Part shown: positions 33,363 through 46,770 of the stretch, one piece after another
How the letters are laid out: every line of letters starts with the position of its first letter
Position numbering within the stretch: the stretch's first letter is position 1
Source: Gonatopus flavifemur
Lineage: Eukaryota; Arthropoda; Insecta; Hymenoptera; Dryinidae
Direction: 5' to 3'
NCBI GenBank assembly: GCA_018340375.1
Contig: JAFFJZ010000001.1
Location: 45,996,001-46,060,000 of the forward strand
Length of the DNA stretch: 64,000 nt
Notes under the pieces: model-generated
The model's input: only the letters and a program-made list of their open reading frames with translations
Told to the model about the DNA's origin: nothing
The model's database searches: none
Position numbers and translations under genes: made by a program

Positions 33363-33925
33363 AAAACAGTGACCTGTCTTCCATGTGCAACTCTGGTTCT
33401 ATAACGAGCATTCATAAAACAAGCCCAACGAAGTTCTCTTCTATTTCGATGATATAATTTTATGAAGTTTTGAAATGAATCCTTAAATATGCAATATTAT
33501 GCATGTTAGCACCCTGATATTCACTGTTGGAATTTATTTTATCGTTGATTTTTGAAGTTCTCAATGAGAGGATCCTTTGTTCAACCGATTAAGAAACCAT
33601 CCTAAATCAAAATAGAACCTTGGTTCTAGAGTGGCGCAACTGTGAATTGATGAAATCATTTCGCGCTCTACCAATCCTTTTCCCCGGTATAGGTGAAAGA
33701 AACCCATTGAACGTGAATAAACATTCAAATATTGGTAAAACAATGGACCAAATTGAGGCGAAGATTGACGGATGCAGCCAAGATTAATTCTATCTATTGC
33801 CAACGTTTGATGCAACATTCATCTATTTTATCAAGTCTATATTGGGTCGAGGATTGGTAATAGCTCGCCCCAGGCTTAAATGGATGCTAAGACAATCGTA
33901 GATAGACGAAACCAATTCCCTAATC
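33363..33925. repeat. About 560-bp repeat, right copy
   Basis: Same orientation as 12769-13345. It lies between the MITE-rich spacer and the Idgf4-like gene's 3' end. Confidence 0.7.
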
Positions 33926-34263
33926 ACCAATAATGGTACATCATTTTGACTCCACACATTGACTGTACATAAATTGACAAGATTTGGCAGTCAGCCTTAG
34001 CAGAAGCAAGACATTCTCATATGGGATAAGATGAATAATTCACAAGCATCAAACGAAATCCAATAAAAGTCTCAGTCACAATTTATTAATCGTCAGAAGT
34101 TTAACCTATTAACGTACAGATAAGCTCTAATCAATAAATGACTGAAAGTTCTTAACATAAAGTTCTTACATCACTTCGTTCGTTCTAGGCATACTCTCAT
34201 ACAGTTCTTCATAAAAAATACATAAATAAAAATAGGTTGTTAATTTATCGATCGTTTGTCACT

Positions 34264-36316
34264 TCATAGCTTGAATTTTGCTCCTCTGACAATTGGGAAT
34301 TTATCCCCAGTACAAATACCACGGAAATCATCCAAAGACAAGTCGTAGATGGCAACACCACCTAATCCTTTAGCTTTTGCGTAAGCAGCTTTATTGCCAG
34401 CAGTATCATAGTCCTCGTAACCAACCCAGATACCTTCAGCTCCGGTTTCCTCGTTGTATCCTTGATAGGCGTAACTACCATACTTTTTCGATGGATCACC
34501 AACTCTTCTCAAACGTCCTACTGCACTCTCGGTCAATCTCGAACATACTTCCGCGTAAGAAAGGAGTCCAGGGATTTGAGTATGAGGTCCTTCGAGTCCT
34601 GGACCATCAGCGACGATAGGTGGAACACCCGATATTTGACTATCGGACGTCAATTTCCATGTACGCGCGAAAGCTGGAATTCCGATGACGATTTTGCCAC
34701 CGGGGGTACCGTTTTCGAGCCAATACCTTGAACAAAAGGAAAAGGTTTCATATCACCCTCGGTTCCAAGGATACAGGAATTTTCTGATCGAAGAACTTAC
34801 CGTGCGCTGGCATCGACATTGTCTTGAGGAATGCGACCATAACTTTCATAAATGGGAGCTGGGTAATCGGCTTCCTTGGGATTGCGTTCTGGAGTTTTCT
34901 GATCAAATGCGAAGAGATGTACGGCGTCGAGGTTAGGCGCCAATAGTCTTGCGTCGTAGTACACTGTAATAGGAAATTATAGAATCAGATTACATTCTAC
35001 ACGATTCAACACTTGAAAGTGTATCAGCATGGATGAGAGATATTTACCGCTGGCATTGACGTGCGGTAAAACTGTCAACGTGAGAGCCTTGAGCTTGGGT
35101 CTCAATTGTGTCTTCAAATCACGGACCAGAAGTGTGAATCCATCACGATGTTCTACTTCTTTTTCGTCTTGGAATTTGCCATAACCAAAGGTCTTTTTAA
35201 TACCATGCCAAAGTGAACTGAAAGTACCACGATTCTTCTTTACTTTGACAGGAGGGAATTGCCAAGCTAGGTCCACGCCGTCGAATTCGTAATCATTTAA
35301 CATGCGAATCACCGAGTTGATGAATTTATTCCTGCCCTCTGGAGTCTCGGTCTGCGAATTTTGAAAAGAAGACAATCTCAATAGTTTTTCATTACATGAG
35401 ACTGAATACTCGAATCATATTTTTAATTGATATTAGAATATTATGAGAGATATTAGAATCAGCGAATAGAGAGTCTGAAAAGACTAAAGCAAGAAAACAT
35501 TATGTAAAATTCTCAAATTTTACATATAAATGAAAGTTATGAGAATTCCAATAGCATGCGTGATTTTTCCATAAATCTGCAAAAGGAGAAATTTTTCCAT
35601 TCAAAAACTTGAAAGAAATTGATATAAGTACGTACAATAACGAGGTATTTATGACCACTTTCGTAAGGATCAGCATTACCCCCGACGCTGAGGTAAATTT
35701 TCAAGTCGGGGAAAGATCTTTTGAGTTGAGTTACAAGCTTGTAAAAACCATATCCAGCTCCAGTATCGAGGTCTCGGTTAAGAGGCATAACTTCCAAAGT
35801 ATCCGCATTGATTCCAGCAAAGCCATAGATCAAATGCGTGCAAATTGACAATGCAGGTCTGAGATCATCAACTTGGAATTTTCCTGGACCTTGAGTCGAA
35901 AAATAGTATCAATATTAAAAGGTACATTCAATGATGAATGGGACAAGTCTCTGTTTTTCGATGAATTTTTTTAACAATACTTATTAATAATCTCAAAAAC
36001 ATACAAATTTTACATGTTTCACATTGTTCTTTCCTTTTTGATATTTTTTAAAATTTTGATGAACGATCCTAGAGGAAGGTCTGAAGATTTCATGGTAACA
36101 TAACAAGTATCATTCTAAAGGAAATGTTGAATCGCAATGAGGTCATATTCTTATCAGTATCATGCTGTAACAAGATGAATAAAAAGATACTATACCTTGT
36201 CGTTCGAAGGACGTGGAGTTCCAATAGCAAACAACTTTGTTGTGCTCGTGTGGATCAACGCCCAACGCCGAGTGTAGGCAGAGTACGGCAAGCGCCGCAA
36301 CGATTAATACTCTCAT
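34264..36316 (-). CDS. Idgf4: Idgf4-like imaginal disc growth factor / chitinase-like protein
   Basis: Five coding exons, 36196-36316, 35636-35889, 35048-35351, 34801-34963 and 34264-34726, splice in phase to a 434-residue protein, the normal length for insect Idgf. The signal peptide is MRVLIVAALAVLCLHSALG; the mature start is near the DPHEHNKVVCYWNSTSF region. Barrel landmarks are CTHLIYGFAGI, LKIYLSVGGNAD and FDGVDLAWQ at residues 148-156, with Gln in place of the catalytic Glu, the classic Idgf change. Next come LTLTVLPHVNAS, TPERNPKEADYPAPIYE, KIVIGIPAFARTWKL, and a C-terminal GYEDYDTAGNKAAYAKAKG with the terminal GDKFPIVRGAKFKL. Idgf proteins are secreted, non-catalytic growth and wound or cuticle-related factors. 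A conserved ACAG acceptor sits ten bases before the ATG, with a leader exon near 38.3 kb. A likely AATAAA is on the minus strand (plus TTTATT at 34082-34087). The orthology is recognised from the sequence; the symbol is by similarity. Confidence 0.95.
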
Positions 36317-36325
36317 TTTGAGACA

Positions 36326-38307
36326 GTCTGTAAAAAGAGGTTATTCAATCAAGTATGGTATTATCCTGCATTCGATTCAGTCGAAAACATGTTCTTTGCC
36401 AAAATGTTCAAACTAAATCTGGTTTACTTATTTTGACATCAATTACAACTTTACGTTATTAGAGTTTCAGTCGTTTATCATAACGATTTAATAATCAGAA
36501 ATCAGTGAACGGGATATTCAGTAATTCAAAGATCTTGCAATGCGGTCTTCAAAATATGTTTCGAGTCCCATGAAATCAATTTTGGAAGATAAATAACGAT
36601 GACTCGTCAGATTTTATGTGTGGAATTTTTTTTCCATTTCTATTAAAGATTCAAACTTCAATGATATCCCAATTATTTCGAAAATTCCAAAGAATGTGGA
36701 ATATTGTGAACATACGGTGAAAATATTGATGTATCTAATTTGTACTTGATTTCAATGTAATCCTCAATATGAGAAAATCTTCAAAACGTCGGTGAAAATT
36801 ATTTCCAAAATCTCAGAAGATCTGGAAGATTTTGTTTGAATATTCTGCAATGCTTTCAACAACTTTGAAGACCTCTTTGAGATAATAATGTAATTAATAT
36901 CCCTGAAATTTCACATAATTTCTCTCCTGGAATATTTATACAAATTTTGAATATTATTTTGTTTTCATCCTAATAACATTTTCATTCGTTCAAAAAGAGC
37001 ATCGATGTTTTGTGTGCATTAAATCGATGGTCTTTTGAAATTTAGAATCCTTCTACTATTTCTTGAATAATTGAACGTGTTCTTGGAATCAGTTAATTTG
37101 AAAATGATATTGAATAATGTCAGCCTTCCGAGGATCATTTTATGATAATTCACGTTGTGATGGACAATAATAATCTTCCGACAATTTCATCATCAATCAG
37201 AATTGAATTCCCTGATATTTATGATTATGGAATCACTGATAACATCGTTCTCAGTAGAAAATTGTCTTGAGTCTCAATTCCAAATGGTTATGACGAAGTC
37301 ATTTCAATCTTATTAACTGGTTCAAAATGAATCAATTGAAAATAAAAGTATTTTGAACTCAGAACTAATTTATACGAGTTTTTTGTATTTCATTCTCATT
37401 CAATGTGGTACAGAACCCGACACAAATTCACAGATCCTGTGATTTTGCCTGCAATTTCAGCAAAGTAGAATCAGTTGAACTATTTAAACTTTTCCCTGCA
37501 TATAAATTTCTCAGATGGAAACAGTTGAATGGCAGTTTCTGAATCCCCATTCGCCACTTCAAACAAAAAACAATCTGATATATTTCACATAGAAATTGTA
37601 CAAAATCGTGATAAGGATCTGTAAAATTTGTATACAGTCTCGTGTTTTCCTGTAGTGAACGAATAGTGATTTAAATGTTTTGTAATCAGACATTAATTGA
37701 GTTGTTTACATCATGTGTACATCATTCCACGACTTTAAGAAAGTAAAACTTATTGTGATAAGATACCAGAAAATTATTATACAAAATTTTTATGTTAATT
37801 GGAGAAATCTCACGCAAACAGGTGAATACATTCGATAACTGTTGAATAGCCTTCTACGCAATCTGATTCGAAACCAATTGGTATGAATGTCCTTTCATAC
37901 AATTAAACACAAATCAGAAAAATGAAACACATCACATCAGATGGTCCTATCCATACATCCTTAAAAAATAAGAAAAACAGAATCCCTAAGATAACACATA
38001 ATTTAATCATTCCCAGTAAAATGCTTTCAAATATATTAATTCGATTATTTAACAGAATGAAAAATCGCTTTCTAAATAAACAATAACCGGCACAAAATTT
38101 TTCAATTCTATAAGAGCTTAGAATATACATCACATTAATTACAAAACGTTTAATATTCAATATTCGAACTTTGTACCCACAGGTAATTCCGTTAGAAATT
38201 TTGTGAAATTGACGATGAAAGCTAACAACACTCGTGTTACGTAATCCAATCTCTCATATACTTTCAAAAATGTAAAATACGCGAAAGACTGAAGAGAAAC
38301 GTCTTAC
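36326..38307 (-). other. Leader intron of the Idgf4-like gene
   Basis: The acceptor CTTTTTACAG lies immediately before 36326 on the minus strand, and the donor GTAAGA is at 38307-38306. The interior is plain AT-rich DNA with no recognised element. This makes it the cleanest long stretch in the cluster and is consistent with regulatory constraint or simply fewer insertions. Confidence 0.5.
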
Positions 38308-38430
38308 CTTTCCGGGCAAAGGAATCGGACTGTTCGAAGAGATGAATCTCCAAGGGGACTTTGATATTTCTCTCACTCGAAGCATAAATCCTCCACGTTC
38401 TCCAATAGCAGAAGTCTTAACCGATATTAC
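38308..38430 (-). promoter_or_regulatory. Idgf4-like gene leader exon and promoter region
   Basis: The minus strand reads CCTTTGCCCGGAAAG, then a GTAAGACG donor at 38307. The exon body upstream is less AT-rich than its surroundings. A palindrome-like TGACGTAATATCGG lies about 100 bp further upstream (38420-38435). The start site is not resolvable. The exon is inferred from the strong donor and the conserved acceptor at the ATG exon. Confidence 0.45.
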
Positions 38431-38946
38431 GTCATTTAGTGATGTCTAAGGAATATACGTACTTCTCTGTACGTGTACGCAGAACTTTGATACATATACA
38501 ATGTGTTGACAAGATGCGTTGAATACATTGTAACGAGCACATGATATGAGGAACAAGAATGATCTGGAAAAGTTTCAATTTTCTTCGTTGGTTACGGAGT
38601 TTTAATTTTCATATTGAAAATCCCAATATCGCCCTGTGAAAGAGATTGATTCGAAAACATTGTAAGAGCAAAATGTTGGTTGAAAACTATTCATATTCTA
38701 AAGAATTGATCAAACTATATGTGATTCAAGAACACTGTTAGAAGAGTTATAAAGTTTTCTTCATAAACAATTCATTGAACCGAATTCATAATAGAATATT
38801 GAATTCAATCATTTAATTCTTGATGCTAAAAATTTTATTCCTAATGGTGAGAAATTTCAATTTTAATAACATATTTATGAAATTTAATAAATAATCATCA
38901 CATTTGAGTAATAAATTGTGAAATGTCATCACTCATATTGAATTGA

Positions 38947-39780
38947 TTATGAAAATATGATATTCCATAAAGAATGTCGTATTAAATTTGAGAACTTTTC
39001 TAAGAGTGAAGATTCATCTCTCATACAGGTATTGCCAAGACTGGAAAAAACCCAAGCTTGTCCCAAGGTTGGCACATGTGTCAGAAACAAACCTCCGTGA
39101 AGAAGAATTGACCCAGTATTGTTCCATGATTGTCCCGTTGTTCCCAATGGATAGTCAGTCATGGTACATTTGGTAATATTTTTGAAATGGTCACTACATT
39201 TAGTACAAGCTTGGCACAAGTGTAAAAATCGAGCATTCGTTGAGAACAATTGTGCCGATATTGCCCACATGAGTGGCACAATGTTTATAAATATTGATTG
39301 AATTTTGAATTTACAATGGCTGAAGACTTGGGGATAACCATCGAGCCAAGGCTGGTCCGATCTCCCTGCCATAATTAATCCTACACACTGGTTTTACACA
39401 CCGAGCTAGATTTTATTGATCTAAGTAAGGATAGAACTCCACTTAATGGTAATAGGATACTTTTGAATGTAATCATACACGGAGATCAACTGATTTTGAA
39501 GAACGTTTTTCGATAATTCATGTACGGTATTCTGAGGGAGAAAGTCATGAACTGAAATATGAATCAATTACTTTTTTCATCCATATCTGCGATCAAAGAA
39601 GCATTGGTTGATGCTTGGTGAATGAATTGGACCGGGCCTGGCGAAACCACTGGCCCAAGCTTGTCCTGATCTTATCATTCCCAAGCCTGGGCCAAGTTTG
39701 GTAAATAGTTCAAGACAAGTCTCAGCAGGTCTTGTGCCAGGCTTGGTCCATCATTGGGCCATTGGCCCATATACACATGG
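38947..39780. repeat. Degenerate repeat rich in CCAAGCTTG / TTGGCACAAG words
   Basis: Words such as CCCAAGCTTGTCC, AAGCTTGGCACAAG and CAAGCCTGGGCCAAG recur in both orientations across about 700 bp. The 141-codon minus frame inside is not supported by any motif, and its peptide follows the repeats. Probably a decayed transposable element. Confidence 0.45.
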
Positions 39781-40023
39781 GCTGTTTGATTGTGTTCAAT
39801 TGCACTGTAAAAAATTGCCCTTCAAAAATTGACTGAAATTCAGTTTATTTCATTTCACACTCAAAATAGGCTTTTTTTGGCTGCACCTCAAATTCAGTAG
39901 TGATACAATCTGAATTTGAAACTTTCCTTTCACAGTGTGCATGCAGTTATTGATATAGTGGTTATTATGCATCCGTACAGGGCAAACTACCGATCCTCCA
40001 CTTCAGGCTTCGGTGGATCATAG

Positions 40024-40316
40024 CCCAAGTAGCACCAGAATATATTATGAACATTCTTCGAAGAATTCGAAATATGTTCTATGCATATTCCAATGAGACC
40101 ATTTCATAGATGCTATGCATATATGACGGTACGTCAATCGAGCGTCGATTGAATGAATATCGTACATTTCGGATGTCTTATGTACGTTCTAAGTATATTT
40201 AAAACAGTCTCCTCCGAATGTTCTATGAACGTTCATTATCTATCCTTCGTATCTCATTCGTACATTCTGCGAACATTTCTATTTCGTATATACTTTGAAC
40301 TTCTATTGCTGCTTGG
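40024..40316. mobile_element. CCCAAGTAGCACCAG-family MITE, copy 1
   Basis: It starts CCCAAGTAGCACCAGAATAT and ends ACTTCTATTGCTGCTTGG. The interior is built of GAACGTTC / ATATGTTC words that fold back. The overlapping 104-codon frame runs out of it and is not called. Confidence 0.8.
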
Positions 40317-40665
40317 AAGGCGGAAAGTAAGTAGAGAAATGGGAGCCGTGAAGATGAAGGAGATGGACGAAGACTCAAAATTGAGACGACAAACATGTGC
40401 CGGAGAATTAATCAGGTTGCTCAAAATCCATGCACTATATTTGAGAATACATTTTCTAACCAAATAGAATTTCTGAATCCATACACATATATTTCGGAAG
40501 AAATAATGTCCCCGGACATTTATATATCGTATCGTACTTCCCGACGAAAAATAAATTAGATCTCATTAGATCTAATTAGATTCAATTGAATTGAATCGAA
40601 TCTAATTAGATTTCTTCAGATAAAGAAAATTGAATGACGTAGATCTCCTTAGACCTGAATAGATA

Positions 40666-40983
40666 CCCAAGTAGTACCAGAATATACTATGAACATTCTT
40701 CGAATATTCGAAATATGTTCTATATATATTCCAATGAGACCGTTTCATAAGTGCTATGCATATTCATCGAACGTATGTAATCGAATATACGACAGTACGT
40801 CAATCGAACGTCGATTGAATGAATATCGTACATTTCGAATGTACTGTGTACGTTCTAAGTATATATAAAACAGTCTCCTTTGAATATTCTATGAACGTTC
40901 ATTATATATTCTTCGTATCTTATTCGTACATTCTACGAACGTTTCTATTTCGTATATACTTTGAACTTCTGTTGCTGCCTAAG
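40666..40983. mobile_element. CCCAAGTAGCACCAG-family MITE, copy 2
   Basis: Near-identical to copy 1 in the same orientation about 640 bp away; ends TTGCTGCCTAAG. Between them lies an ATTAGATCT-rich spacer that itself is palindromic (about 40557-40620). Confidence 0.8.
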
Positions 40984-41393
40984 TATGGATAGATTTACGT
41001 ACATCTTACCACACATCACAGCTCGTTTTGTATTTAGATCTCTGTAGATCTAATTAATTTTTTCCAGGTGATTCATTGCTTCAATATCGAATCTCCTCAT
41101 CTCCAGTTTTTATGAACATCTCTTATTTTTTATCTATCTATTTTACTGTAAATTTATTCACGCCAAATACATTGTGTATATGTCTTCTCTCGAATGAATA
41201 TTCATTCGAGCGAATAAAATACATGATTTGATTGAAGAATTGTTCATTCATGTCCAATAAAATGATTTGATTCAACAAAATAAATATTTATTGGGGGAGA
41301 GAAAAATGAACTATTCATTTGATTTTGTTCCCAGTGTATCATTCGTCAGAGTCTAAAGTGGAAGAAGTAGGTAGTCGTCCTATACAGAGTATA

Positions 41394-41832
41394 CACGGAG
41401 AAAAATGGTTTGTTACTATAGCGCCCACCAAAAAATTAATGTTGCGGAAGTTCGAATCGTTTGTTGGAACGAATTAGTGCTCGAACAACACAATATCCAA
41501 CTGTTAGAGACCAGGAGTCTCGTAGTACATTCATCACACGATGTGTTTAGTTCCAAAGAGTTGATTCAAAGTAAAAAAATAACGATGGTTCATCAGATTT
41601 TGTGAGTTTAAAATTTTGGTCAATTTCAAAAAAGATTCAAACTACGAGAACATAAAAATTGATTGTCTTTGCAAGAATATTCACTCCATCAGCTGAGACG
41701 TTAGTTCTGTTAAGAAATTTATTTTTGTCAGCAAAACAATTTGATTTTGTTCTCGCTATTCTAACAATTTTTCTTTGTGAGCGCTTTAGTAACAGACCAG
41801 CTCATTATGCTGGAAATACTTTTCTCTCCGTG
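41394..41832. mobile_element. TA-flanked MITE with TTTGTTACTATAGCGC subterminal arms
   Basis: CACGGAGAAAAATGGTTTGT continues into TACTATAGCGCCCACCAAAA. It is mirrored by GTGAGCGCTTTAGTAACAGA and a TTTTCTCTCCGTG end. TA is duplicated at 41392-41393 and 41833-41834. Relatives: 55117-55339 and a half at about 63304-63370. Open frames in it are not genes. Confidence 0.85.
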
Positions 41833-41859
41833 TATGTATATATAATAATTCATATATAA

Positions 41860-42420
41860 CCGATGCATGTTGAACACACTATTTCTATCGAATAAATTCT
41901 ATGTCACTTTCGAATATTGCATTCAAACTCTTTTCGAAGAAATATTCTTGTTTACTCCGAAGATTAGACCCAAGCAACAGATATTACATTTTCATAAATC
42001 TGACCAGAGGTCGTCGATAAATACATTCAAACTAGACAATACTTCAAGATTGACGAATCATCTTCACAATACAGGCTTTGAAATAACATGTGGATAAACA
42101 TAGATTTATATATACATAGCAAATGAGACCAGTGTTGTCGATAAGAATTTCAACCGAAATCCATGACGTAATGGTTATGTCCGATCATAACGGATTCATT
42201 CGACATTGACTTTGAGATAAATTAGGACTGGAGATTGATGATCAAGTCAAACGATTTAGTAATAATCTTCATTGACAAGGAGAGAGACATACTGACAAAT
42301 GTATTTTTATACAATATAAAGCGTTTCATCTCTGTGTTCTTCAGAGAATTTAAATGAATAATAGATGAGAGAGAGTGAAATTCATATAACATGAAGATAT
42401 TTTTCAGTCTAGTCTGCCTA
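41860..42420. other. Spacer, no supported gene
   Basis: A 76-codon plus frame and a 68-codon minus frame show no motif. Nothing else was seen. Confidence 0.3.
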
Positions 42421-42421
42421 G

Positions 42422-42537
42422 CCCACATAGCACGAATGTCTCAATAATATCTCCAGGATATTTTGACAATATTACAATGTCTCCAGAATGTTGCAGAATA
42501 TTCTGAAGATATTACTGAGACATTTGTGCTATGTGGG
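42422..42537. mobile_element. CCCACATAGCACGAAT hairpin MITE, copy 1
   Basis: CCCACATAGCACGAATGTCT is mirrored by GACATTTGTGCTATGTGGG. The interior pairs AATATC / GATATT words. The second copy is at 59240-59355. Confidence 0.85.
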
Positions 42538-42744
42538 AGATAGCACCAGGTAAGGAGCGAACGAGGATCTAGAATAATTTCTACTAGGGATGTGCTTCTA
42601 TATTTTATGCATTCGGCTTCCCTGGCAAAAATATTTCTCTTATATTTTTCAATATTTTTTCATATCGCTCATGATTTTTCATGAATTTTCATGATTTCTA
42701 AAAGAATCGGAACATTCAGTATTCTTTTTAATAATGACCTATAC

Positions 42745-42983
42745 AAGCAAGAATTTTGCTTTGTCTGAAAGATTTCTTTTAGATGTCTACAAGATTCCTT
42801 ATGCAACAGTTTTCAGTGTCTTTGAGATGTCTTCATTCAAGGGATCTAAAAGATGTCTTTAGATCTCTTTTAGATATATTTTAGATTCCTTAAACTGAGA
42901 CATCTTAGAGACAGTGAAAACTGTTGCATAAGAAATCTTTCAGACATCTAAAAGAAATCTTTCAGACAAAGCAAAATTTTTGC
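42745..42983. mobile_element. Hairpin element with AGCAARAATTTTGCTTTGTC ends
   Basis: The arms start AGCAAGAATTTTGCTTTGTC and end GACAAAGCAAAATTTTTGCT. Inner complementary stretches include CTTATGCAACAGTTTTCA / TGAAAACTGTTGCATAAG. Confidence 0.85.
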
Positions 42984-43009
42984 TGTACGGGAAGTCATAA
43001 TTTCTCATA

Positions 43010-43249
43010 CACGGAAAAAAGAAAACACTACTGATCACTGTGAATGGCAGCGATCGGTTGGAAAACAAATGAAAATACGCTTAGATAATGAGGATTAGCG
43101 CGATCACAGTAATAGGTATTGTAATGAAATTCGTAAGTGCTAACTGGACAGTAATGAGGACTGAAAAACGCAGTACTGCATGGAATGAATTTGAGTTCCA
43201 ATGTACTCTTGGGATTCACAGTAACCATTGCTGTTTTATTTTTTCCGTG
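43010..43249. mobile_element. TA-flanked MITE with CACGGAAAAAAGAAAAC ends
   Basis: The left CACGGAAAAAAGAAAACACT and right GTTTTATTTTTTCCGTG mirror each other, with TA at 43008-43009 and 43250-43251. Inner CACTGTGAATGGCAG pairs with GATTCACAGTAACC. Confidence 0.8.
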
Positions 43250-43699
43250 TAAGTGAAATCATATCATTTCATAATTTCTCATAAAATTACGTAAAATCTC
43301 TTGTAAATATAATGATGACCATGAGATATCATTTTTCATAAAAACCCACAATTTCTTACCCAAAAAGTTGTAATTATTCATAAATAAAAGTATATCATCA
43401 TATAATTTTCTAATTTCTCATGAAAATTGCATATATTTCAATTCCTCAAAAACTTCATACAGTTTCTTCTCGAATCTGTAAGGACAAGGAAAAAAAAGTA
43501 AGAGCGTGTATGATTGTTCGTGTGGTATACTATACACGGAATTGTACACTTTCAGGGACCACTCTTTAAATTCAAGTGTTTTATTTCAATACAGTCAGAG
43601 TGTTCAAGTTCTGTAGTCACTTTTGAAACACTCAAAACTGTGTAAATATGCCAATAACTAAGTTCGAGGGTTTCATAATAAAACATTTTATCCATTTAA

Positions 43700-44640
43700 T
43701 GCAAATCATGCAAAACGTCGTTTTCACTTCGAATTAAAAATTTATGAATTTGTTATTGATTTTTACAAATCTTTTCGACATTGTCGACTTTGGGGAAGTC
43801 TTACGAATCAGAATACGTAAGATTTATCCCAATACGTTGGAAAATGACAGAGTCAGAGCGAGTTCAATGTTGAAAAACATTGATTTTTGTTCTAAAACAA
43901 TAGGTAATTTTGATTTTTTTTTCTCAAAAACTATCGATCATAGGGAAAAATCATAACAAGAGACTTGAATTGATTTTCCAAGACCTATCTCCCAGTATTT
44001 TTCCCACAGCTTGGACAATATTTTCACCTCAGTTCGAGCGCCCGCCCGGTTATTGCATCCAGGCCCTCATAGCATTGCCGTGACGGTAAGCGAGCCGCGG
44101 CACCGTAAACATTGTTCAATAACTCCCAGATTTTTCACTCGATCGATCTGAAAATTTAAGGAAAACTTCTTCGAACATCGATGAACAACTTTGTCGCTTT
44201 GAGTTTTCTCAAATCGAAAATTCCCTCGACACTTTTTTCCGTGAAACCTAGCAAGCGCGTGTTCTCGAAAGCATTTGTTTATTATTAAATATTCATTGGA
44301 TGATGAAATATTTTGACAACTTTAACTCCCTAGTTGTCTTTGGGGATCAATGATAAAGGCGTATACTAAATTTCAAGTCATTCCCATGACTTCTCGCCGA
44401 GTAATCGCAATATATAATTTGAATTGAAAAATTTTCAATTTTCAATTTTCATCTCACAAACTATTGATGGTAAAGAAGATTTTCCCATGGGGAAAACGTG
44501 TGTCTTAATGAGTTCTAACAGGCTATATTTTTTATTTTTCATTTTGACGAATTTTTTTTTCTCTTTCTGCTGATCTCCCGTGTCACACCTGAAACGAGTT
44601 CGAGCGCTCGCCCGGTTATTGCATCCAGACCCTCAATTAA
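43700..44640. mobile_element. Decayed relatives of the long-TIR element
   Basis: 43700-44075 matches the right arm and adjacent interior of 17796-19331 (AAACGTCGTTTTCACTTNGA, GGGGAAGTCNTACGAATCAG) and ends GTTATTGCATCCAGGCCCTC. A second end of the same type, in the same orientation, finishes at 44637 (CCGGTTATTGCATCCAGACC). This suggests two truncated or nested copies. Confidence 0.7.
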
Positions 44641-46770
44641 TCTAAACAAATCTAGGAGATAAATTTCTAGTGGAGTTAACTAGTGCTCCCCATTGACGCT
44701 CACAAGACTTAGAACTGGAAAGAAATGAATACAGAGATACGAACATTAAAATGATTTTAACTAAGGAAATATTCTTCATCGCATCGTTTAAATAATTCAT
44801 AGGGAACTATTTTTAGAAAAAGGGGAAACTTCACTTCACGAGACAATGAATACGAAATTTTATCGATTCATCGATTGATGTACATCAATGAAAGACTAAC
44901 GTGTCAGAAGAATCTTAAAAATCGAGGTCTCACGCGTATGCAAAGCTTTGTCAAGGCAAACACGGAGCGCGAGTTTTATTTTAATATAATTACGAATTCA
45001 ATGTTGTCACATATCCTCTGGTTCAGCTCGTCATTGTGTATTCGAAAAATACTGGCAATCTGGAATTAGTTAGTCGGCGAGAATCTAAAGATTTTCGAAT
45101 CACGATCCAATAGCTCAATAATTATTCTTGCGTTGGAAATTAATCATTTTTAATTCATCCAAAGCGAATTCTTCCAATCATCTCAGGATGATTCATACGA
45201 TTGCCCACAAATTGCCGAGTAGAATAACGAATTATATTTTGTTTGCATATTCATAGGAATGTGATCGAACGTTCGAATAATATAAAACCGTTCAATGAAT
45301 TGAAATCTAATATTGGATGAGAGAATATGATCACGGAGAGATTTTGGAGAGAAATTAATTCTGAATTCTCTTGATATAACACACTATTAGAATTATCTGT
45401 GTTGAATTTCATATACCAGATTTGGAAGTTTTCTTCACATACATTTGTACATTGAATATTGTGCATCTGATCGTTGATTGCATTGTCAATCAATGTAGTA
45501 CAGTTGGCTTCGTATACAGTTATTGAATTGAATGTACAAACTTACATTAATGGTTATGGAATTCATAAACATCTGTAACAGTGCATGGGATGTTTCCATG
45601 CAACGAGGTCACGAAGTCTTTTTTACAATTTGAGTAATCTTTCCTCAAATAAGCGGAGGATTGTCAAATCTTTATTGCACACAGACAAGTAATTATATGT
45701 TCTACTCTCACAACACAAAAAGGTTGATGAATATTCACTGAACATTCCACCCTGTGCTTCAAAAACAAATTTTCTCAAACATTTCAATGGGAATAATACG
45801 AAAGGATAAGAATAGATTCTGATCAATGATTTTAAGAGCATCACCCTATTCCAAATGTCTGACAGGTAATTTTCTGTCAGGATTTGGTCGGTTTTTGTCC
45901 CAGGCATGATGATTTCCGACGGAACCAGACAGAATTTTGACCGGAATCTGTCAGGATCTATCGGACATTCTTAATAGGGCAATTTTATCTGGAATATTAT
46001 TTGAAACTTTTTAGCAGATTATTTTGATTTTACACTATCAATATATTAGTTCATGCCTTGCAGGTATTTTAAGATTCATACCAAATATCTTTAAGGTGAA
46101 CCAAGTAATTTTTACTTCTAAAAGATATTTAGCCAACATACAAAAAAAATATCTGCATACAAAGCATTTGTAATTTTCAATGTTCAAAATAAATATTCGT
46201 GAGAACTGAATAAATGATGAGTAATACATCTGTGAAACCAAAGCTAATAGGTGAAGAATGCAAGATATAAAACACGTGATTCATTCTCAGGTCTTTCGTC
46301 ATACCAATAAATTACTTTTTTTTATTTGACCACAAATTCTTAGTTATCGCGACACAGGTTTATTTCACACCTAATATACTTATCCTTCACGCCTTGTTCA
46401 CAGACATACGGTGGCATTCAGATTCTCTTGCAAAGTTTTGTGACATGAATGATAATTTTGTCCTGAGGAAGGAGAAAACATCCCGAATAGTTTCCTACAA
46501 TTTCTTCTATAAGAAGACCATTGATGTGAATATTGATTTGAGAATTATCAAGAATAACTTCAATGGAATTCGATAAAAATTTATCAACTTCAACTAAATT
46601 CTTCCATTTACCGTTTATTTACCATCAATTCAAGAATTTTGCTTTTTATATTTTGAAAAATCCGACTCCAAGTAGTTTTAGTCAGAAAAAAAAATTTTCT
46701 AGCGGTGTTTTTTCAGAGAGAGAAAGTTAGCTGACTGAACTCACTGAAATTTGATTATTAGAGGTACATT
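44641..46770. other. Spacer without supported gene
   Basis: Several 60-94 codon open frames occur on both strands without motifs. GACAGGATTTGGTCGGTTTT and CGGAATCTGTCAGGATC near 45875-45960 are inverted-repeat-like. Nothing firm. Confidence 0.3.

Noticed and set aside
38947..39372. 141-codon minus-strand frame as a gene
   Set aside because: Its DNA is made of recurring CCAAGCTTG / TTGGCACAAG words, and no domain is visible.
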